Below the pieces are notes generated by a model. It was given only the letters and a program-made list of their open reading frames with translations. It was not told the DNA's origin and ran no database searches. Source: Alkalibacterium sp049389645 (GTDB lineage: Bacteria > Bacillota > Bacilli > Lactobacillales > Carnobacteriaceae_A). From it: DNA of 64,000 nt. Position 1 is the stretch's first letter, and each line of letters opens with the position of its first letter. The translations under genes and the position numbers were made by a program. Positions 1 through 8,464 of this stretch are shown one piece after another. The stretch covers positions 806,001 through 870,000 of the forward strand of contig NZ_CP186540.1 of the NCBI RefSeq assembly GCF_049389645.1, given 5' to 3'.

Positions 1-651
1 ATACGGGTTGTCTAAACTGGCTTCCATTTTTTCGTTATCAGTTACCATGTATTGAGATAAGTAACCACGATCAAACTGCATCCCTTCAACAACTGCTAAT
101 TCTGTTTCAATGCCTTGAGATTCTTCGATAGTAATGACACCATCGCTACCGACTCTTTCCATAGCATCTGCAAGTAAAAGACCAATTTCTTCATCACCTG
201 AAGAAATTGCAGCTATTTGAGCAATCGATTCTTTATCTGCAACTTGAGTTGAGATCTCGCGCAGTGATTCCACTGCTTTTTTCGTTGCCATTTCAATTCC
301 TCTACGGATACCGACCGGGTTAGCACCAGCTGTTACATTTTTCATGCCTTCGTTAACGATCGCTTGGGCTAATACTGTTGCTGTCGTTGTTCCGTCTCCG
401 GCAATATCATTGGTCTTGCTTGCAACTTCAACAACTAATTGTGCACCCATGTTTTCAAATTTATCTTCTAATTCAATTTCTTTTGCAATGGTGACCCCAT
501 CATTAGTGATTTGAGGTGCGCCAAACGCTTTATCCAAAATAACGTTTCTGCCTTTGGGTCCTAAGGTAACTTTTACAGTGTTTGCTAATTTATCTACGCC
601 ACGTAACATTGCAGCACGTGCATCTTCTGAAAATTTAATTTCTTTAGCCAT
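1..651 (-). CDS. groEL: 60 kDa chaperonin GroEL (partial, C-terminus outside window)
   Basis: The N-terminal 217 residues of the chaperonin large subunit are present, from MAKEIKFSEDARAAML to the window edge. GroEL forms the double-ring ATP-driven folding chamber in the cytoplasm, capped by GroES. The nucleotide-binding motif GDGTTTAT is intact near residue 86, and the equatorial and intermediate domains and the start of the apical domain can be read without interruption. It lies 57 bases downstream of groES on the same strand, so both are co-transcribed from the CIRCE-controlled promoter upstream of groES. The start is the ATG at 651. The remaining roughly 320 residues are beyond position 1. 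Confidence 0.98.
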   Translation of the reverse strand, partial: MAKEIKFSEDARAAMLRGVDKLANTVKVTLGPKGRNVILDKAFGAPQITNDGVTIAKEIELEDKFENMGAQLVVEVASKTNDIAGDGTTTATVLAQAIVNEGMKNVTAGANPVGIRRGIEMATKKAVESLREISTQVADKESIAQIAAISSGDEEIGLLLADAMERVGSDGVITIEESQGIETELAVVEGMQFDRGYLSQYMVTDNEKMEASLDNPY

Positions 652-708
652 GTTTGTATTCTCTCCTTCATCAATTGTATTTAAATTAAACCAGTTTATT
701 TTATTTGA

Positions 709-993
709 TTATTCAACAACAGCAATAATGTCTGTGTCTTTAACAACTAGATACTCTATACCTTGAAATTTGATTTCAGCACCCGAATATTTTTCAAAAA
801 CAACTTCGTCTCCAACGGACACTGCTATTTTAGCGTAGTTTCCGTTATCTAGTAATTTACCTTCACCCACAGCCACAACTTTAGCTGTTTGTGGTTTTTC
901 TTTGGCAGATTCAGGTAGTACTAACCCGCTTGCCGTTTTTTGCTCTTCTTTTTTCACTTCAAGAAGCACACGATTTCCTAATGGTTTTAACAT
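709..993 (-). CDS. groES: 10 kDa co-chaperonin GroES
   Basis: A 94-residue protein of normal GroES length starting MLKPLGNRVLLEV. GroES is the heptameric lid of the GroEL chamber. The mobile loop that contacts GroEL (EEQKTASGLVLPESAKEKP, about residues 16-34) and the C-terminal strand region ending DIIAVVE are intact. It is the first gene of the groES-groEL operon. A perfect CIRCE operator and a good sigma-A promoter lie just upstream, so HrcA control and heat induction are expected from known family behaviour. The adjoining divergent CPBP protease gene mirrors the ydiL-groES arrangement of Bacillus. Confidence 0.98.
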   Translation of the reverse strand: MLKPLGNRVLLEVKKEEQKTASGLVLPESAKEKPQTAKVVAVGEGKLLDNGNYAKIAVSVGDEVVFEKYSGAEIKFQGIEYLVVKDTDIIAVVE

Positions 994-1062
994 AATGTTA
1001 TCCCTCCGAAATTCTAATATTTATTTTTATAGTTTCACTAAATCATAGTGAAGATGTAAGTT

Positions 1063-1089
1063 TTAGCACTCTCTTCATTCGAGTGCTAA
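1063..1089. promoter_or_regulatory. CIRCE operator for HrcA
   Basis: A perfect inverted repeat, TTAGCACTC, nine bases, GAGTGCTAA. This is the canonical CIRCE element bound by HrcA. It lies between the groES promoter and the groES start, as expected for repression of groES-groEL. Confidence 0.97.
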
Positions 1090-1099
1090 CTCCCTTATT

Positions 1100-1128
1100 A
1101 GTATATTCAAAACTGAAGAGTCATGCAA
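1100..1128 (-). promoter_or_regulatory. sigma-A promoter of groES-groEL
   Basis: Read on the minus strand: -35 TTGCAT at 1123-1128, a 17-base spacer, and -10 TATACT at 1100-1105. Transcription would start just upstream of, or within, the CIRCE element. Confidence 0.85.
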
Positions 1129-1230
1129 GCCCTATCTTCTAAAATCTTTCAATTTCCCCTTTGTGGAAACCCGTTTCAATTTGTGTTAGAGTTAGCAGTA
1201 TTGTAGAAACTAACTAAAAGGATGACTTTA

Positions 1231-1893
1231 ATGAACCAAACCCTATTAAATAAAAAAGCTGCCACACGTATCATTTTACTTTTTGTACTAGTTCAACTCT
1301 TATCCGGAATTATTCCCTTATTTCTGCCTGAAACTATGGGTCCCGTAGGATTCTTGATGCCCTCACTTATCCTTTTTACTTTGGGTGCCATTAGTATGAT
1401 CGCTATTGAAAAGAAATATACGATGACTTTTCCTTTTGAAGAATCTTTTTCCAAACAAAAAAAAGACATATTACTGTGGGGAATCGCTGGGATTTTCATC
1501 GCCCTCTTTGCACAAAATTTAGCCAGTATTATCGAGGTCAGATTTCTAGGTTCTTCCATGGAATCGCAGAATACTCAAATGCTGGTAGAAGTGGTGAGAA
1601 ACTATCCTATCTTCATATTGCTTATTGGTTTAGCTGGTCCGATCATGGAAGAATTCGTCTTCAGAAAAGCCATCTTCGGCATGCTGGTAGATAGAACCGG
1701 TGGCATTGGTGCAGCTGTCATCAGCTCTTTGATTTTTGCATTCATTCATTTCGATGGCTTGCTTCTTGTATATGCTTCAATGGGACTTGTCTTTTCCTGG
1801 CTTTATTATAAAACCAAAAACATATGGACGCCTATTATCGCCCACTGTTTGATGAACACACTGGCTGTTTTAGCTAATTTATATTTACTTTAG
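1231..1893 (+). CDS. CPBP-family intramembrane glutamic endopeptidase (YdiL-like)
   Basis: About 220 residues with several hydrophobic membrane segments. The three motifs of the CPBP (CAAX protease/bacteriocin-processing, Abi) family are present: MEEFVFRKAIFG (EExxxR), FAFIHF (FxxxH) and HCLMN (HxxxN). These residues form the active site of the intramembrane protease fold. The substrate is unknown. I chose the ATG at 1231 because AAAAGG at 1216-1221 is then 9 bases away; the ATG at 1222 directly abuts that ribosome site. The gene is divergent from groES and followed by a small membrane protein, the same order as ydiL-ydiK beside groES in Bacillus. Confidence 0.9.
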   Translation: MNQTLLNKKAATRIILLFVLVQLLSGIIPLFLPETMGPVGFLMPSLILFTLGAISMIAIEKKYTMTFPFEESFSKQKKDILLWGIAGIFIALFAQNLASIIEVRFLGSSMESQNTQMLVEVVRNYPIFILLIGLAGPIMEEFVFRKAIFGMLVDRTGGIGAAVISSLIFAFIHFDGLLLVYASMGLVFSWLYYKTKNIWTPIIAHCLMNTLAVLANLYLL

Positions 1894-1928
1894 TTATCCA
1901 TAAACTGCTCATCAAGAAAGGATTTACT

Positions 1929-2129
1929 ATGACAGAAAAACAACTTAGATTTCAAATCGTCTTTAAATTTCTCTTTTTTGCTCTTTTTCTTTTCTTTACT
2001 ATTGATTCGGTATCTACGAGTGGTTGGGGCTTCTTTTCATATCTCTTCGCCATTTTTGCTACTAAAGACTTTGTCCAAGGGACTCGCCTAGCCGACGCAT
2101 ACTATCGCATTAAGAAAAGTCAAAAATAA
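1929..2129 (+). CDS. Small membrane protein, YdiK-like (DUF4305)
   Basis: A 66-residue protein with two hydrophobic segments (about residues 10-25 and 32-45) and a basic C-terminus ending RIKKSQK. Size, composition and position next to the CPBP protease and rex match YdiK (DUF4305) of Bacillus. Its function is unknown. AGAAAGGA precedes the start. It is probably co-transcribed with the protease gene, since 35 bases separate them and a strong terminator follows. Confidence 0.75.
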   Translation: MTEKQLRFQIVFKFLFFALFLFFTIDSVSTSGWGFFSYLFAIFATKDFVQGTRLADAYYRIKKSQK

Positions 2130-2132
2130 ATT

Positions 2133-2168
2133 AAAAACGGACGACCTTTTAAAGGTCGTCCGTTTTTA
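2133..2168. terminator. Bidirectional Rho-independent terminator
   Basis: A perfect stem (ACGGACGACC pairing with GGTCGTCCGT, small AT loop) is flanked by A and T runs on both sides. It serves the ydiK-like gene on plus and rex on minus, which converge here. Confidence 0.95.
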
Positions 2169-2181
2169 TTTATTTATCTAC

Positions 2182-2862
2182 TTAAATGATAAACCCATCT
2201 ATCTCTTCCTCATTCTCGTGCGGTTTTTCTATATCCTGGTAATAATTGATAAAATAAATAAGTGTTTGTAATTCATTAGTCAAATCGACATTGTGGACGC
2301 GCACATGTTCAGGAACCGTCATCCGAATCGGTGTGAAATTCATGATCCCTTTTACACCGCCTTCGACTAGTTTGTTAGCCATTTCTTGTGCAACTTCTGA
2401 AGGTACCGTTAAAATAGCCACATCGATCTGCTGCAAGTCAAGTTGTTCTACCATGTCATCGATCGAATAAATAGGTACACCTTGATGAATCGTACCAATT
2501 AGTTCATCCTTGACATCAAAACCGGCACTAATCCGAATGTTATTATTGCGACGAAAATTGTAATTCAGTAACGCTTGTCCTAGATTACCGACACCAATAA
2601 GCGCTACGTTCGTTAGTCTGTCCTGATTTAAGGTTTTACTGAAAAAATTCATTAACTCTTCAACATCATACCCATATCCTCTTTTACCTAATGCGCCAAA
2701 GTAAGAAAAGTCACGACGTATCGTTGCACTGTCTACTTTAACTGCTTCACTCAACTTGGCAGATGATATGCGTTCTTTTCCTGCTTCATATAAAAATCTT
2801 AAATAGCGATAGTATAAAGGTAAGCGTCTAGCAGTCGCTTTAGGTATTTTTTTTTCAGCCAT
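2182..2862 (-). CDS. rex: Redox-sensing transcriptional repressor Rex
   Basis: A 226-residue protein with an N-terminal winged helix (about 1-80, including VDSATIRRDFSYFG) and a C-terminal NAD(H)-binding Rossmann domain opening with VALIGVGNLGQALL. Rex represses fermentation and anaerobic genes when NADH is low and releases DNA when NADH binds. Length and motifs are complete. It is a single gene between convergent ydiK-like and divergent ABC-F genes, as in the Bacillus ydi region. A palindrome with TTGTG/CACAA ends lies about 70 bases upstream and may be a variant operator for self-regulation. Confidence 0.95.
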   Translation of the reverse strand: MAEKKIPKATARRLPLYYRYLRFLYEAGKERISSAKLSEAVKVDSATIRRDFSYFGALGKRGYGYDVEELMNFFSKTLNQDRLTNVALIGVGNLGQALLNYNFRRNNNIRISAGFDVKDELIGTIHQGVPIYSIDDMVEQLDLQQIDVAILTVPSEVAQEMANKLVEGGVKGIMNFTPIRMTVPEHVRVHNVDLTNELQTLIYFINYYQDIEKPHENEEEIDGFII

Positions 2863-3233
2863 TATTCATTCTCCTCATCCAATTTAAAAATTAACTTTAG
2901 TTTTATTATAATTTACTTCCAAGGTCATCTTTGTGTATTCACAAACTTTAATCTTTCTTCCAATTAATATTATAGCATTAATTCATCCAAATAAAAGCAA
3001 AACAACTTGATTCAACAGAATGATTTTAATTAAAATCGAATAAATACATTGCAAAAGATTGAACGTATGTGTAATTAGTGAGCAAACATACATGATAATA
3101 TCACATGCTTAATTGAGAACACCATTCACAAATCCCTCCAATTATTAGCTACTCTGATATTGTTATCTAACATATGTATGCTAAACTATAAGGGACGGCC
3201 AAACGGCAATATTTAGAAAATGAGGACACTAAA
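2863..3233. promoter_or_regulatory. Divergent rex / ABC-F intergenic region
   Basis: No gene is seen. On the minus strand a good -10 for rex, TATAAT, lies at 2905-2910. The palindrome TTTGTGTATTCACAAA at 2930-2945 sits where its -35 should be. The half-sites TTGTG and CACAA are those of Rex, but they are 4 bases apart, not the usual 8, so assignment as a Rex operator is tentative. The ribosome site GAGGAC of the ABC-F gene is at its right end. Confidence 0.4.
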
Positions 3234-5180
3234 ATGATACTATTACAAACCGAAAAAATTTCGCGCTATTTTGGTGCCGAAAAATTATTTGATAACGTTA
3301 CTATTGAAATCAAAGACAACGCGCGCATTGGGCTTGTGGGTAGAAATGGCGCTGGTAAAACAACATTACTGGAAATAATATCCGGGAGAGAAGAACCTGA
3401 TTCCGGAAACATTCATAAAAAGAAAGAAATCACCATCGGTTATCTCGACCAATACACCGGTTTAGACTCCTCATTAACCATATGGGACGAAATGATGAAA
3501 ATCGCTGAACCCCTTTTAGCAATCGAAAGAGAAATGCGGGAAATTGAAAAAAAACTGAGTGATCCGACATTAGATAAATCTGGTACTGAGTATACCGAAA
3601 TGCTGAGCCGCTATGATACCTTGCAGCTCACTTTCCATGAAAAAAATGGTTACGGCATTGAAAGTGAAATCCGTTCAGTCTTACACGGTTTCCGATTTTT
3701 CGAGGAAGATTATGATACTCCTATCCAAAACTTATCTGGAGGTCAAAAAACGCGACTGGCTTTAGCTCAGTTACTTTTAGAGAAAAAAGATCTGCTCATC
3801 CTGGATGAACCGACAAACCATCTGGACATTGAAACCTTAGCGTGGCTAGAAACCTATTTACAAAACTATTCCAAAGCTCTTTTAATCGTTTCTCACGATC
3901 GCTACTTCTTGGATAAAGTCATTAATGAAGTTTACGAAGTAAGCAGAGGCTCAGTTGACTATTTCACTGGCAATTATTCAAATTACTTGAAATTAAAGGC
4001 TGAGAAGATTAAACGCGAGTGGAAAGTCTTTGAAAAACAACAGAAGAAAATAGCCAAACTTGAAGATTTTGTTGATAAAAACATTGTTCGTGCTTCTACA
4101 ACCAAGCGCGCCCAGGCACGTCGCAAGCAACTTGAAAAAATGGATACTGTTGATAAACCTCAAAACGATGAAAAAAGTGCACATTTCAGATTTCAAACAG
4201 ACAAAGAGTCAGGACAAATCGTCTTGCAGACAGATGACCTTTCCATTGGTTACGAAGAGACCGCACTCTCCAGTCATATTGATCTAGATATCAGAAAAGA
4301 GGAATCGATTGCCATCGTAGGTCCCAATGGTGTTGGAAAAACAACTTTGCTTAAAACCATCAATCATATGATTCCTTCACTAAGCGGCACGATCAATTAT
4401 GGTGCGAAAGTTGATTTAGGTTATTACGATCAAGAACAAAACCTTTTAAGTGAAAAGAAAACTGTTTTGGATGAAATTTGGGATGATCATCCCAGTCTTC
4501 CTGAACAACATATCCGCACCTTGCTGGGTTCTTTTTTATTCAGTGGTGATGATGTTGGCAAATCGATTGCTTCATTAAGCGGTGGAGAAAAAGCACGTGT
4601 TGCCTTAGCCAAGCTCTCTTTGGAAAAGAACAACTTGTTACTTTTAGATGAACCGACCAACCATTTGGATATCGATTCCAAAGAAGTCCTCGAAAATGCT
4701 CTGATCGACTATCCCGGTACTCTTTTATTCGTTTCTCATGACCGTTACTTTATTAACCGGTTGGCCACAAGAGTCATTGAGTTAAACGAGAAAGGCGCCG
4801 ACGTCTATTTGGGAGATTATGATTATTATATCCAGAAAAAAGCAGAGCTGGAAGCCTTGAGATTAATAGAGCAACCGGAAGCAGAACGGACTGAAACAGC
4901 TTCTTCCTCTGCTAAAAAAACATTTGAAAATCAAAAAGAAGTGCAGAAAAATCAGCGTAAAATCGAACGTGCTATTCAATCGATCGAAGATGAACTCGAA
5001 CAACTTGAAGAACAGATCGAGTCTGTTCAAAAATCATTAAGTGATCCGAAAATATCAAATGATTTTGAAAAACTTGAAAGCCTCGCCAAAGAAAACGAGT
5101 CATTGCAATCAAAGCAAGAACGCTTACTCGAAGAATGGGAAGAAAAACAATTCGCCTTGGATGATTTATTAGATACCTAA
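3234..5180 (+). CDS. ABC-F family ATPase (YdiF-like)
   Basis: A 648-residue soluble protein with two ABC domains and no membrane segments. Domain 1 has Walker A GRNGAGKTT (about residue 37), signature LSGGQKTR and Walker B LLILDEPTNHLD. Domain 2 has GPNGVGKTT (about 363), LSGGEKAR and LLLLDEPTNHLD. A charged linker separates them, and a coiled coil occupies about 555-640. ABC-F proteins act on ribosomes, relieving stalling or conferring antibiotic protection. The long C-terminal coiled coil and position between rex and tsaD match YdiF, a housekeeping member; I see no reason to call it a resistance factor. Start ATG with GAGGAC upstream. Confidence 0.93.
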   Translation: MILLQTEKISRYFGAEKLFDNVTIEIKDNARIGLVGRNGAGKTTLLEIISGREEPDSGNIHKKKEITIGYLDQYTGLDSSLTIWDEMMKIAEPLLAIEREMREIEKKLSDPTLDKSGTEYTEMLSRYDTLQLTFHEKNGYGIESEIRSVLHGFRFFEEDYDTPIQNLSGGQKTRLALAQLLLEKKDLLILDEPTNHLDIETLAWLETYLQNYSKALLIVSHDRYFLDKVINEVYEVSRGSVDYFTGNYSNYLKLKAEKIKREWKVFEKQQKKIAKLEDFVDKNIVRASTTKRAQARRKQLEKMDTVDKPQNDEKSAHFRFQTDKESGQIVLQTDDLSIGYEETALSSHIDLDIRKEESIAIVGPNGVGKTTLLKTINHMIPSLSGTINYGAKVDLGYYDQEQNLLSEKKTVLDEIWDDHPSLPEQHIRTLLGSFLFSGDDVGKSIASLSGGEKARVALAKLSLEKNNLLLLDEPTNHLDIDSKEVLENALIDYPGTLLFVSHDRYFINRLATRVIELNEKGADVYLGDYDYYIQKKAELEALRLIEQPEAERTETASSSAKKTFENQKEVQKNQRKIERAIQSIEDELEQLEEQIESVQKSLSDPKISNDFEKLESLAKENESLQSKQERLLEEWEEKQFALDDLLDT

Positions 5181-5183
5181 GAC

Positions 5184-5218
5184 AAAAACCGCCAGTTGAA
5201 ATCCAACTGACGGTTTTT
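5184..5218. terminator. Bidirectional Rho-independent terminator
   Basis: Stem AAAAACCGCCAGTTG pairs with CAACTGACGGTTTTT with one mismatch and a short loop. It lies between the convergent ABC-F and tsaD genes. Confidence 0.93.
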
Positions 5219-5223
5219 CCTGT

Positions 5224-6234
5224 TTAAACAGTTAATCCTGGTCTTCCATTTAATGCATACGTAGCAAAATTATTATTTTTCAGTTGTATATAGGCAGCAG
5301 CCCCGATCATGGCAGCGTTGTCTCCACACAGTTCAAGCGGAGGAATAAGCATTTCAACTTCCGGCAATTCTTCTGAAACAGCTGCTTGCAACGCTGTACG
5401 CAAACCTTTATTTGCAGCTACACCGCCAGCCAGAACTAATTGCTTGACCTTTTTTCCTTTGGCTGCCCGAATGGTCTTAGAAACTAACACGTCAATGACG
5501 GCGGCTTGAAAACTGGCTGCTAAATCGTTGAGATGAATCTCTTCATCTTTCTGCTTCGCATTATGAACGGTATTGATAAACGAACTTTTCAATCCACTGA
5601 AACTGAAATCAAACGTATCATCTTTTATCATTGCTCGCGGAAAATGATAGGTATCTTTTCCTTCATGAGCCATTTGATCGATATGTTTACCTCCCGGGTA
5701 AGGAACGCCTAAGACACGACCAATTTTATCATACGCTTCTCCAGCTGCATCGTCACGCGTCTCTCCAATTATTTCGTAAGAATCTTCTGATTCCATATAA
5801 ATAAGTTCAGTATGCCCACCACTCACGACCAGCGAAAGAATGGGAAATGATAGCGTGGATACTAATTGATTGGCAAAGATATGACCCTTGATGTGATTGA
5901 CGGCTATCAGCGGTAAATCGTGAGCAAAAGCGATGGCTTTCGCAGCATTTACGCCAATCAGTAAAGCACCTACGAGTCCCGGACCTTCCGTGACTGCTAC
6001 AGCATCTAGATCATCATAGGAAACGCCCGCTTCCTTTAGTGCATCTTCTATAATCAATGTTATTTGTTCGACGTGATGACGACTAGCTATTTCAGGGACA
6101 ACGCCACCAAATCGCTGGTGACTTTTTATTTGCGAAGCGACAATATTCGATAGTATCGTATGACCGTCTTCTATCACTGCAGCACTTGTTTCATCACAAC
6201 TTGTCTCTATCGCTAAGATCCGCTTCTTTTCCAT
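5224..6234 (-). CDS. tsaD: tRNA N6-adenosine threonylcarbamoyltransferase TsaD
   Basis: A 336-residue protein that transfers the threonylcarbamoyl group to A37 of ANN-decoding tRNAs, working with TsaB and TsaE. It starts MEKKRILAIETSCDET, the canonical Kae1/Qri7 N-terminus, and carries the metal-binding histidines in VNHIKGHIFAN plus the ASKH-fold motif LVVSGGHTEL. Length is normal. It is the last gene of the tsaB-GNAT-GNAT-tsaD operon and overlaps the preceding acetyltransferase by 41 bases. The MEKKRILAIETS start is preferred despite the overlap because it matches the family N-terminus. Confidence 0.97.
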   Translation of the reverse strand: MEKKRILAIETSCDETSAAVIEDGHTILSNIVASQIKSHQRFGGVVPEIASRHHVEQITLIIEDALKEAGVSYDDLDAVAVTEGPGLVGALLIGVNAAKAIAFAHDLPLIAVNHIKGHIFANQLVSTLSFPILSLVVSGGHTELIYMESEDSYEIIGETRDDAAGEAYDKIGRVLGVPYPGGKHIDQMAHEGKDTYHFPRAMIKDDTFDFSFSGLKSSFINTVHNAKQKDEEIHLNDLAASFQAAVIDVLVSKTIRAAKGKKVKQLVLAGGVAANKGLRTALQAAVSEELPEVEMLIPPLELCGDNAAMIGAAAYIQLKNNNFATYALNGRPGLTV

Positions 6235-6721
6235 GTTCTGCCTTCTCTCTGCTCTTACTTTTCATTATTATTGCGTTTTCTAAGGGTTGGGTATAATAAT
6301 TATTTCTTGCTGCAATAACTTCAAATTCATTTTTCAGATAAAACGATTGCGCTATTTCATTAGATTCTCTCACCTCTAAAAAAATTGTGTCTATTTCTTC
6401 CGAATGACATTCTTCTTCAAATCGATTCAGCAAAAAGTGAGCGACTTGTTGTTGTTGAAATTCTTTGGATACAACGATCGTATAAATCTCTGCCTCATCG
6501 AGAAACAGTTTCCCACCAATATAACCAATAAGATGCGTCTCTATTTCGGCTACAAAAAAGACAAGATCCTCTCTTGCTAACGTTTCACGGTACTGTTCCA
6601 CTGACCAGGGTGAACCGTAGCTAAAAGACTGCTTTGCAATAGCATAGAACCGATCATGTTTATCTTCATTAAAATTATATCGTCTGATACTTACGCGTTG
6701 TTTTTGCATCTTGCTGATCAT
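6194..6721 (-). CDS. GNAT acetyltransferase, RimI-like (second of pair)
   Basis: A 175-residue GNAT protein with the acetyl-CoA loop around EFQQQQVAHFLLNRF (Q/RxxGxG/A-type position about residue 97) and the C-terminal FYLKNEFEVIAARNNYY motif typical of RimI, which acetylates the N-terminal alanine of ribosomal protein S18. It sits where rimI lies in tsaB-rimI-tsaD operons. Its start overlaps the stop of the upstream acetyltransferase by 4 bases (ATGA). An alternative ATG at 6709 has slightly better spacing to GAGGG. The C-terminus is charged and extends beyond the domain, producing the tsaD overlap. Either of the two RimI-like proteins could be the true RimI. Confidence 0.8.
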   Translation of the reverse strand: MISKMQKQRVSIRRYNFNEDKHDRFYAIAKQSFSYGSPWSVEQYRETLAREDLVFFVAEIETHLIGYIGGKLFLDEAEIYTIVVSKEFQQQQVAHFLLNRFEEECHSEEIDTIFLEVRESNEIAQSFYLKNEFEVIAARNNYYTQPLENAIIMKSKSREKAEHGKEADLSDRDKL

Positions 6722-7317
6722 CCCTCATTCACCGTTTCACCAGGTTCCTGTACAAGCACTCTTACCATTTCGAGAGCATCCTCGTGATTGTTGGCGTAAT
6801 ATCTACTCTTAATTCGACCATCTATGAAACCCAGAGACCGATATAAACTCTGAGCCGTATTATTAGAAACTCTTACTTCTAAAGTGACTTTTCCAATTTC
6901 TTCTTCCAGCGCAACACGAATGATTTCTTTTAATAAGTATGTGGCTATCCCTTTATTTTGATACGATGGTACCGTCGCAATATTAGTGATATGTGCTTCA
7001 TGTGCGACAAACCAAGTGCCAACAAAGGCCACTGGCTCTTCATCATCGTACAAGATAATGTAAAAAGCATTTTTATTATAACGTATTTCGTGAAAAATAG
7101 CCGTACGGTTCCAAGGCATCTGCCCCTCATAACAAAGGCGTTCGATTTTCAAAATACTATCTACGTCATTTTCATCAGCTATCTTCACTTTGAGAAACTG
7201 CTCATCCGAAAGAGCGTAAAAAGGTTGGTGCAATTTTACGCGTTTTGAAATAGGTGAGAATGATTTATTTGACGATTTAGCTACTCTTTCTGAAATCCAC
7301 TCTTTAAAGTTTTTCAA
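6718..7317 (-). CDS. rimI: GNAT acetyltransferase, RimI-like (first of pair)
   Basis: About 199 residues with a basic N-terminal extension followed by a GNAT domain: IATVPSYQNKGIATYLL is the acetyl-CoA binding segment (pattern QNKGIA), and EVRVSNNTAQSLYRSLGF is the RimI signature for the C-terminal half. The probable substrate is ribosomal protein S18, by homology only. I chose the TTG at 7317 because AAAAAGGAG ends 9 bases before it; the upstream in-frame TTG at 7338 overlaps that ribosome site. The gene overlaps tsaB by 14 bases, so translation is probably coupled. Confidence 0.82.
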   Translation of the reverse strand: MKNFKEWISERVAKSSNKSFSPISKRVKLHQPFYALSDEQFLKVKIADENDVDSILKIERLCYEGQMPWNRTAIFHEIRYNKNAFYIILYDDEEPVAFVGTWFVAHEAHITNIATVPSYQNKGIATYLLKEIIRVALEEEIGKVTLEVRVSNNTAQSLYRSLGFIDGRIKSRYYANNHEDALEMVRVLVQEPGETVNEG

Positions 7318-8032
7318 TCCACCCGTCTCCTTTTTCAAAGTCAGGATGTGCCTCCATCCAATTCTGCTCAGCTTCAGCTAGCTTTAAATATTCTGGTTCA
7401 AACAAATGAACATTTTCCGGTTCAAGGTAACTTCCTCGTTCGGCTAATACACTCGCATGTGGATAATGCAGACTTGCAGGTAATTCAATCAAGTTATCTC
7501 CGCAGTTGTTTTCAAATAGCTCTGTGTGTATTAGTCGATCTTCACCCAACAATTGAATGGGTCCCTTTAGACGTTTCAGATACAGTCCCCATTGTTCAGC
7601 AGCAATATGTGTATCTTTTTCAATTTGAACAAGTCTGTGTTCTTTATATTGGTATAAGCCTGTATAGATATTGCCACGTCTGGCATCAAAAATCGGAACA
7701 CAGTATGAATCTGGTATTTGTGCACCATTTGCAGCTAAAACTTCAAGACTAGATACACCTACCAGCTCAATATTCAAACTGAAGGCCAAAGATTTTGCCA
7801 CAGTGACACCTATACGAACCCCCGTATAGGACCCAGGACCCTTCGCCACAACGATTCTTGTTAACTCTTTAGGTTTCCAGTCAGCTTCTTTCATTATTGC
7901 TTCAATAGCCGGCATCAACTGAATGCTGTGATTTCTCTTAACGTTTATTATGCGTTCAACGATTAAACGAGCCTCGTCCATCAGCGCAACGGACATTACT
8001 TGATTAGATGTATCTATAGCCAAAATTTTCAT
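7304..8032 (-). CDS. tsaB: t6A biosynthesis dimerization protein TsaB
   Basis: A 242-residue ASKH-fold paralogue of TsaD, starting MKILAIDTSNQVMSVAL and containing the conserved VVAKGPGSYTGVRIGV segment. TsaB is not itself catalytic; it pairs with TsaD and TsaE in threonylcarbamoyladenosine formation on tRNA. The start ATG follows AGAGGAG. It is the first gene of the four-gene operon. An extended -10 (TGCTAAAAT on minus, 8069-8077) lies upstream without a clear -35. Confidence 0.95.
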   Translation of the reverse strand: MKILAIDTSNQVMSVALMDEARLIVERIINVKRNHSIQLMPAIEAIMKEADWKPKELTRIVVAKGPGSYTGVRIGVTVAKSLAFSLNIELVGVSSLEVLAANGAQIPDSYCVPIFDARRGNIYTGLYQYKEHRLVQIEKDTHIAAEQWGLYLKRLKGPIQLLGEDRLIHTELFENNCGDNLIELPASLHYPHASVLAERGSYLEPENVHLFEPEYLKLAEAEQNWMEAHPDFEKGDGWIEKL

Positions 8033-8126
8033 ACTTAGACTCCTCTGGTCATCAATCTATTTAACTTGATTTTAGCACACTATGACGGTCAGGAGAAACA
8101 AATCTGACACGTTTCAACCTTAATTT

Positions 8127-8155
8127 TTGCAATAATTTACTAATAGTCCTACAAT
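8127..8155 (+). promoter_or_regulatory. Promoter of the csbD-like gene
   Basis: -35 TTGCAA at 8127-8132, 17-base spacer, -10 TACAAT at 8150-8155, about 40 bases before the start codon. It looks like a sigma-A promoter, so a SigB promoter is not needed to explain expression. Confidence 0.75.
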
Positions 8156-8195
8156 AAATGTGAACATAATATAACTAAAGAAGGAGCGAGAATTA

Positions 8196-8399
8196 ATGAC
8201 TGAAAATAAAGATAGTTTAAAACATAAAGCTAAAGGTGCTAAAGACAAATTAGTGGGAGAAGCTAAAGACTCTTATGGTGATGCTACAGATGATTTAGGT
8301 AAACAAGCAGAAGGTAAAGCTCAAAAAGCAAAAGGTCATGGTCATGATGCCGTTGGCGAAGCCAAAGAAGACCACAAGGAAAACGATAAAAAAAGATAA
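8196..8399 (+). CDS. CsbD-like stress protein
   Basis: A 67-residue, highly charged, Lys/Ala/Gly-rich protein (KHKAKGAKDKLVGEAKDS followed by similar repeats) typical of the CsbD family. CsbD proteins accumulate in general stress in Bacillus, but their molecular role is unknown. It has no Cys or Trp and no membrane segment, and it is probably largely disordered. GAAGGAG lies 8 bases before the ATG. A hairpin with a weak T tract separates it from the epimerase gene 66 bases downstream, so partial read-through is possible. Confidence 0.85.
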   Translation: MTENKDSLKHKAKGAKDKLVGEAKDSYGDATDDLGKQAEGKAQKAKGHGHDAVGEAKEDHKENDKKR

Positions 8400-8407
8400 G
8401 CGTTCTA

Positions 8408-8444
8408 CTCCATCCTTATCAGTTTAAGGATGGAGTCCTTATTT
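8408..8444 (+). terminator. Probable weak terminator/attenuator
   Basis: An 11-bp perfect stem (CTCCATCCTTA with TAAGGATGGAG, 6-base loop) is followed by a broken T tract (TCCTTATTT). It likely reduces transcription from the csbD-like gene into the epimerase. Confidence 0.65.
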
Positions 8445-8464
8445 ATCATTCAAGGAGGTTTCAG

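Noticed and set aside
3234..5180. ABC-F gene as an antibiotic resistance determinant
   Set aside because: Position between rex and tsaD and the long C-terminal coiled coil match the housekeeping YdiF type.
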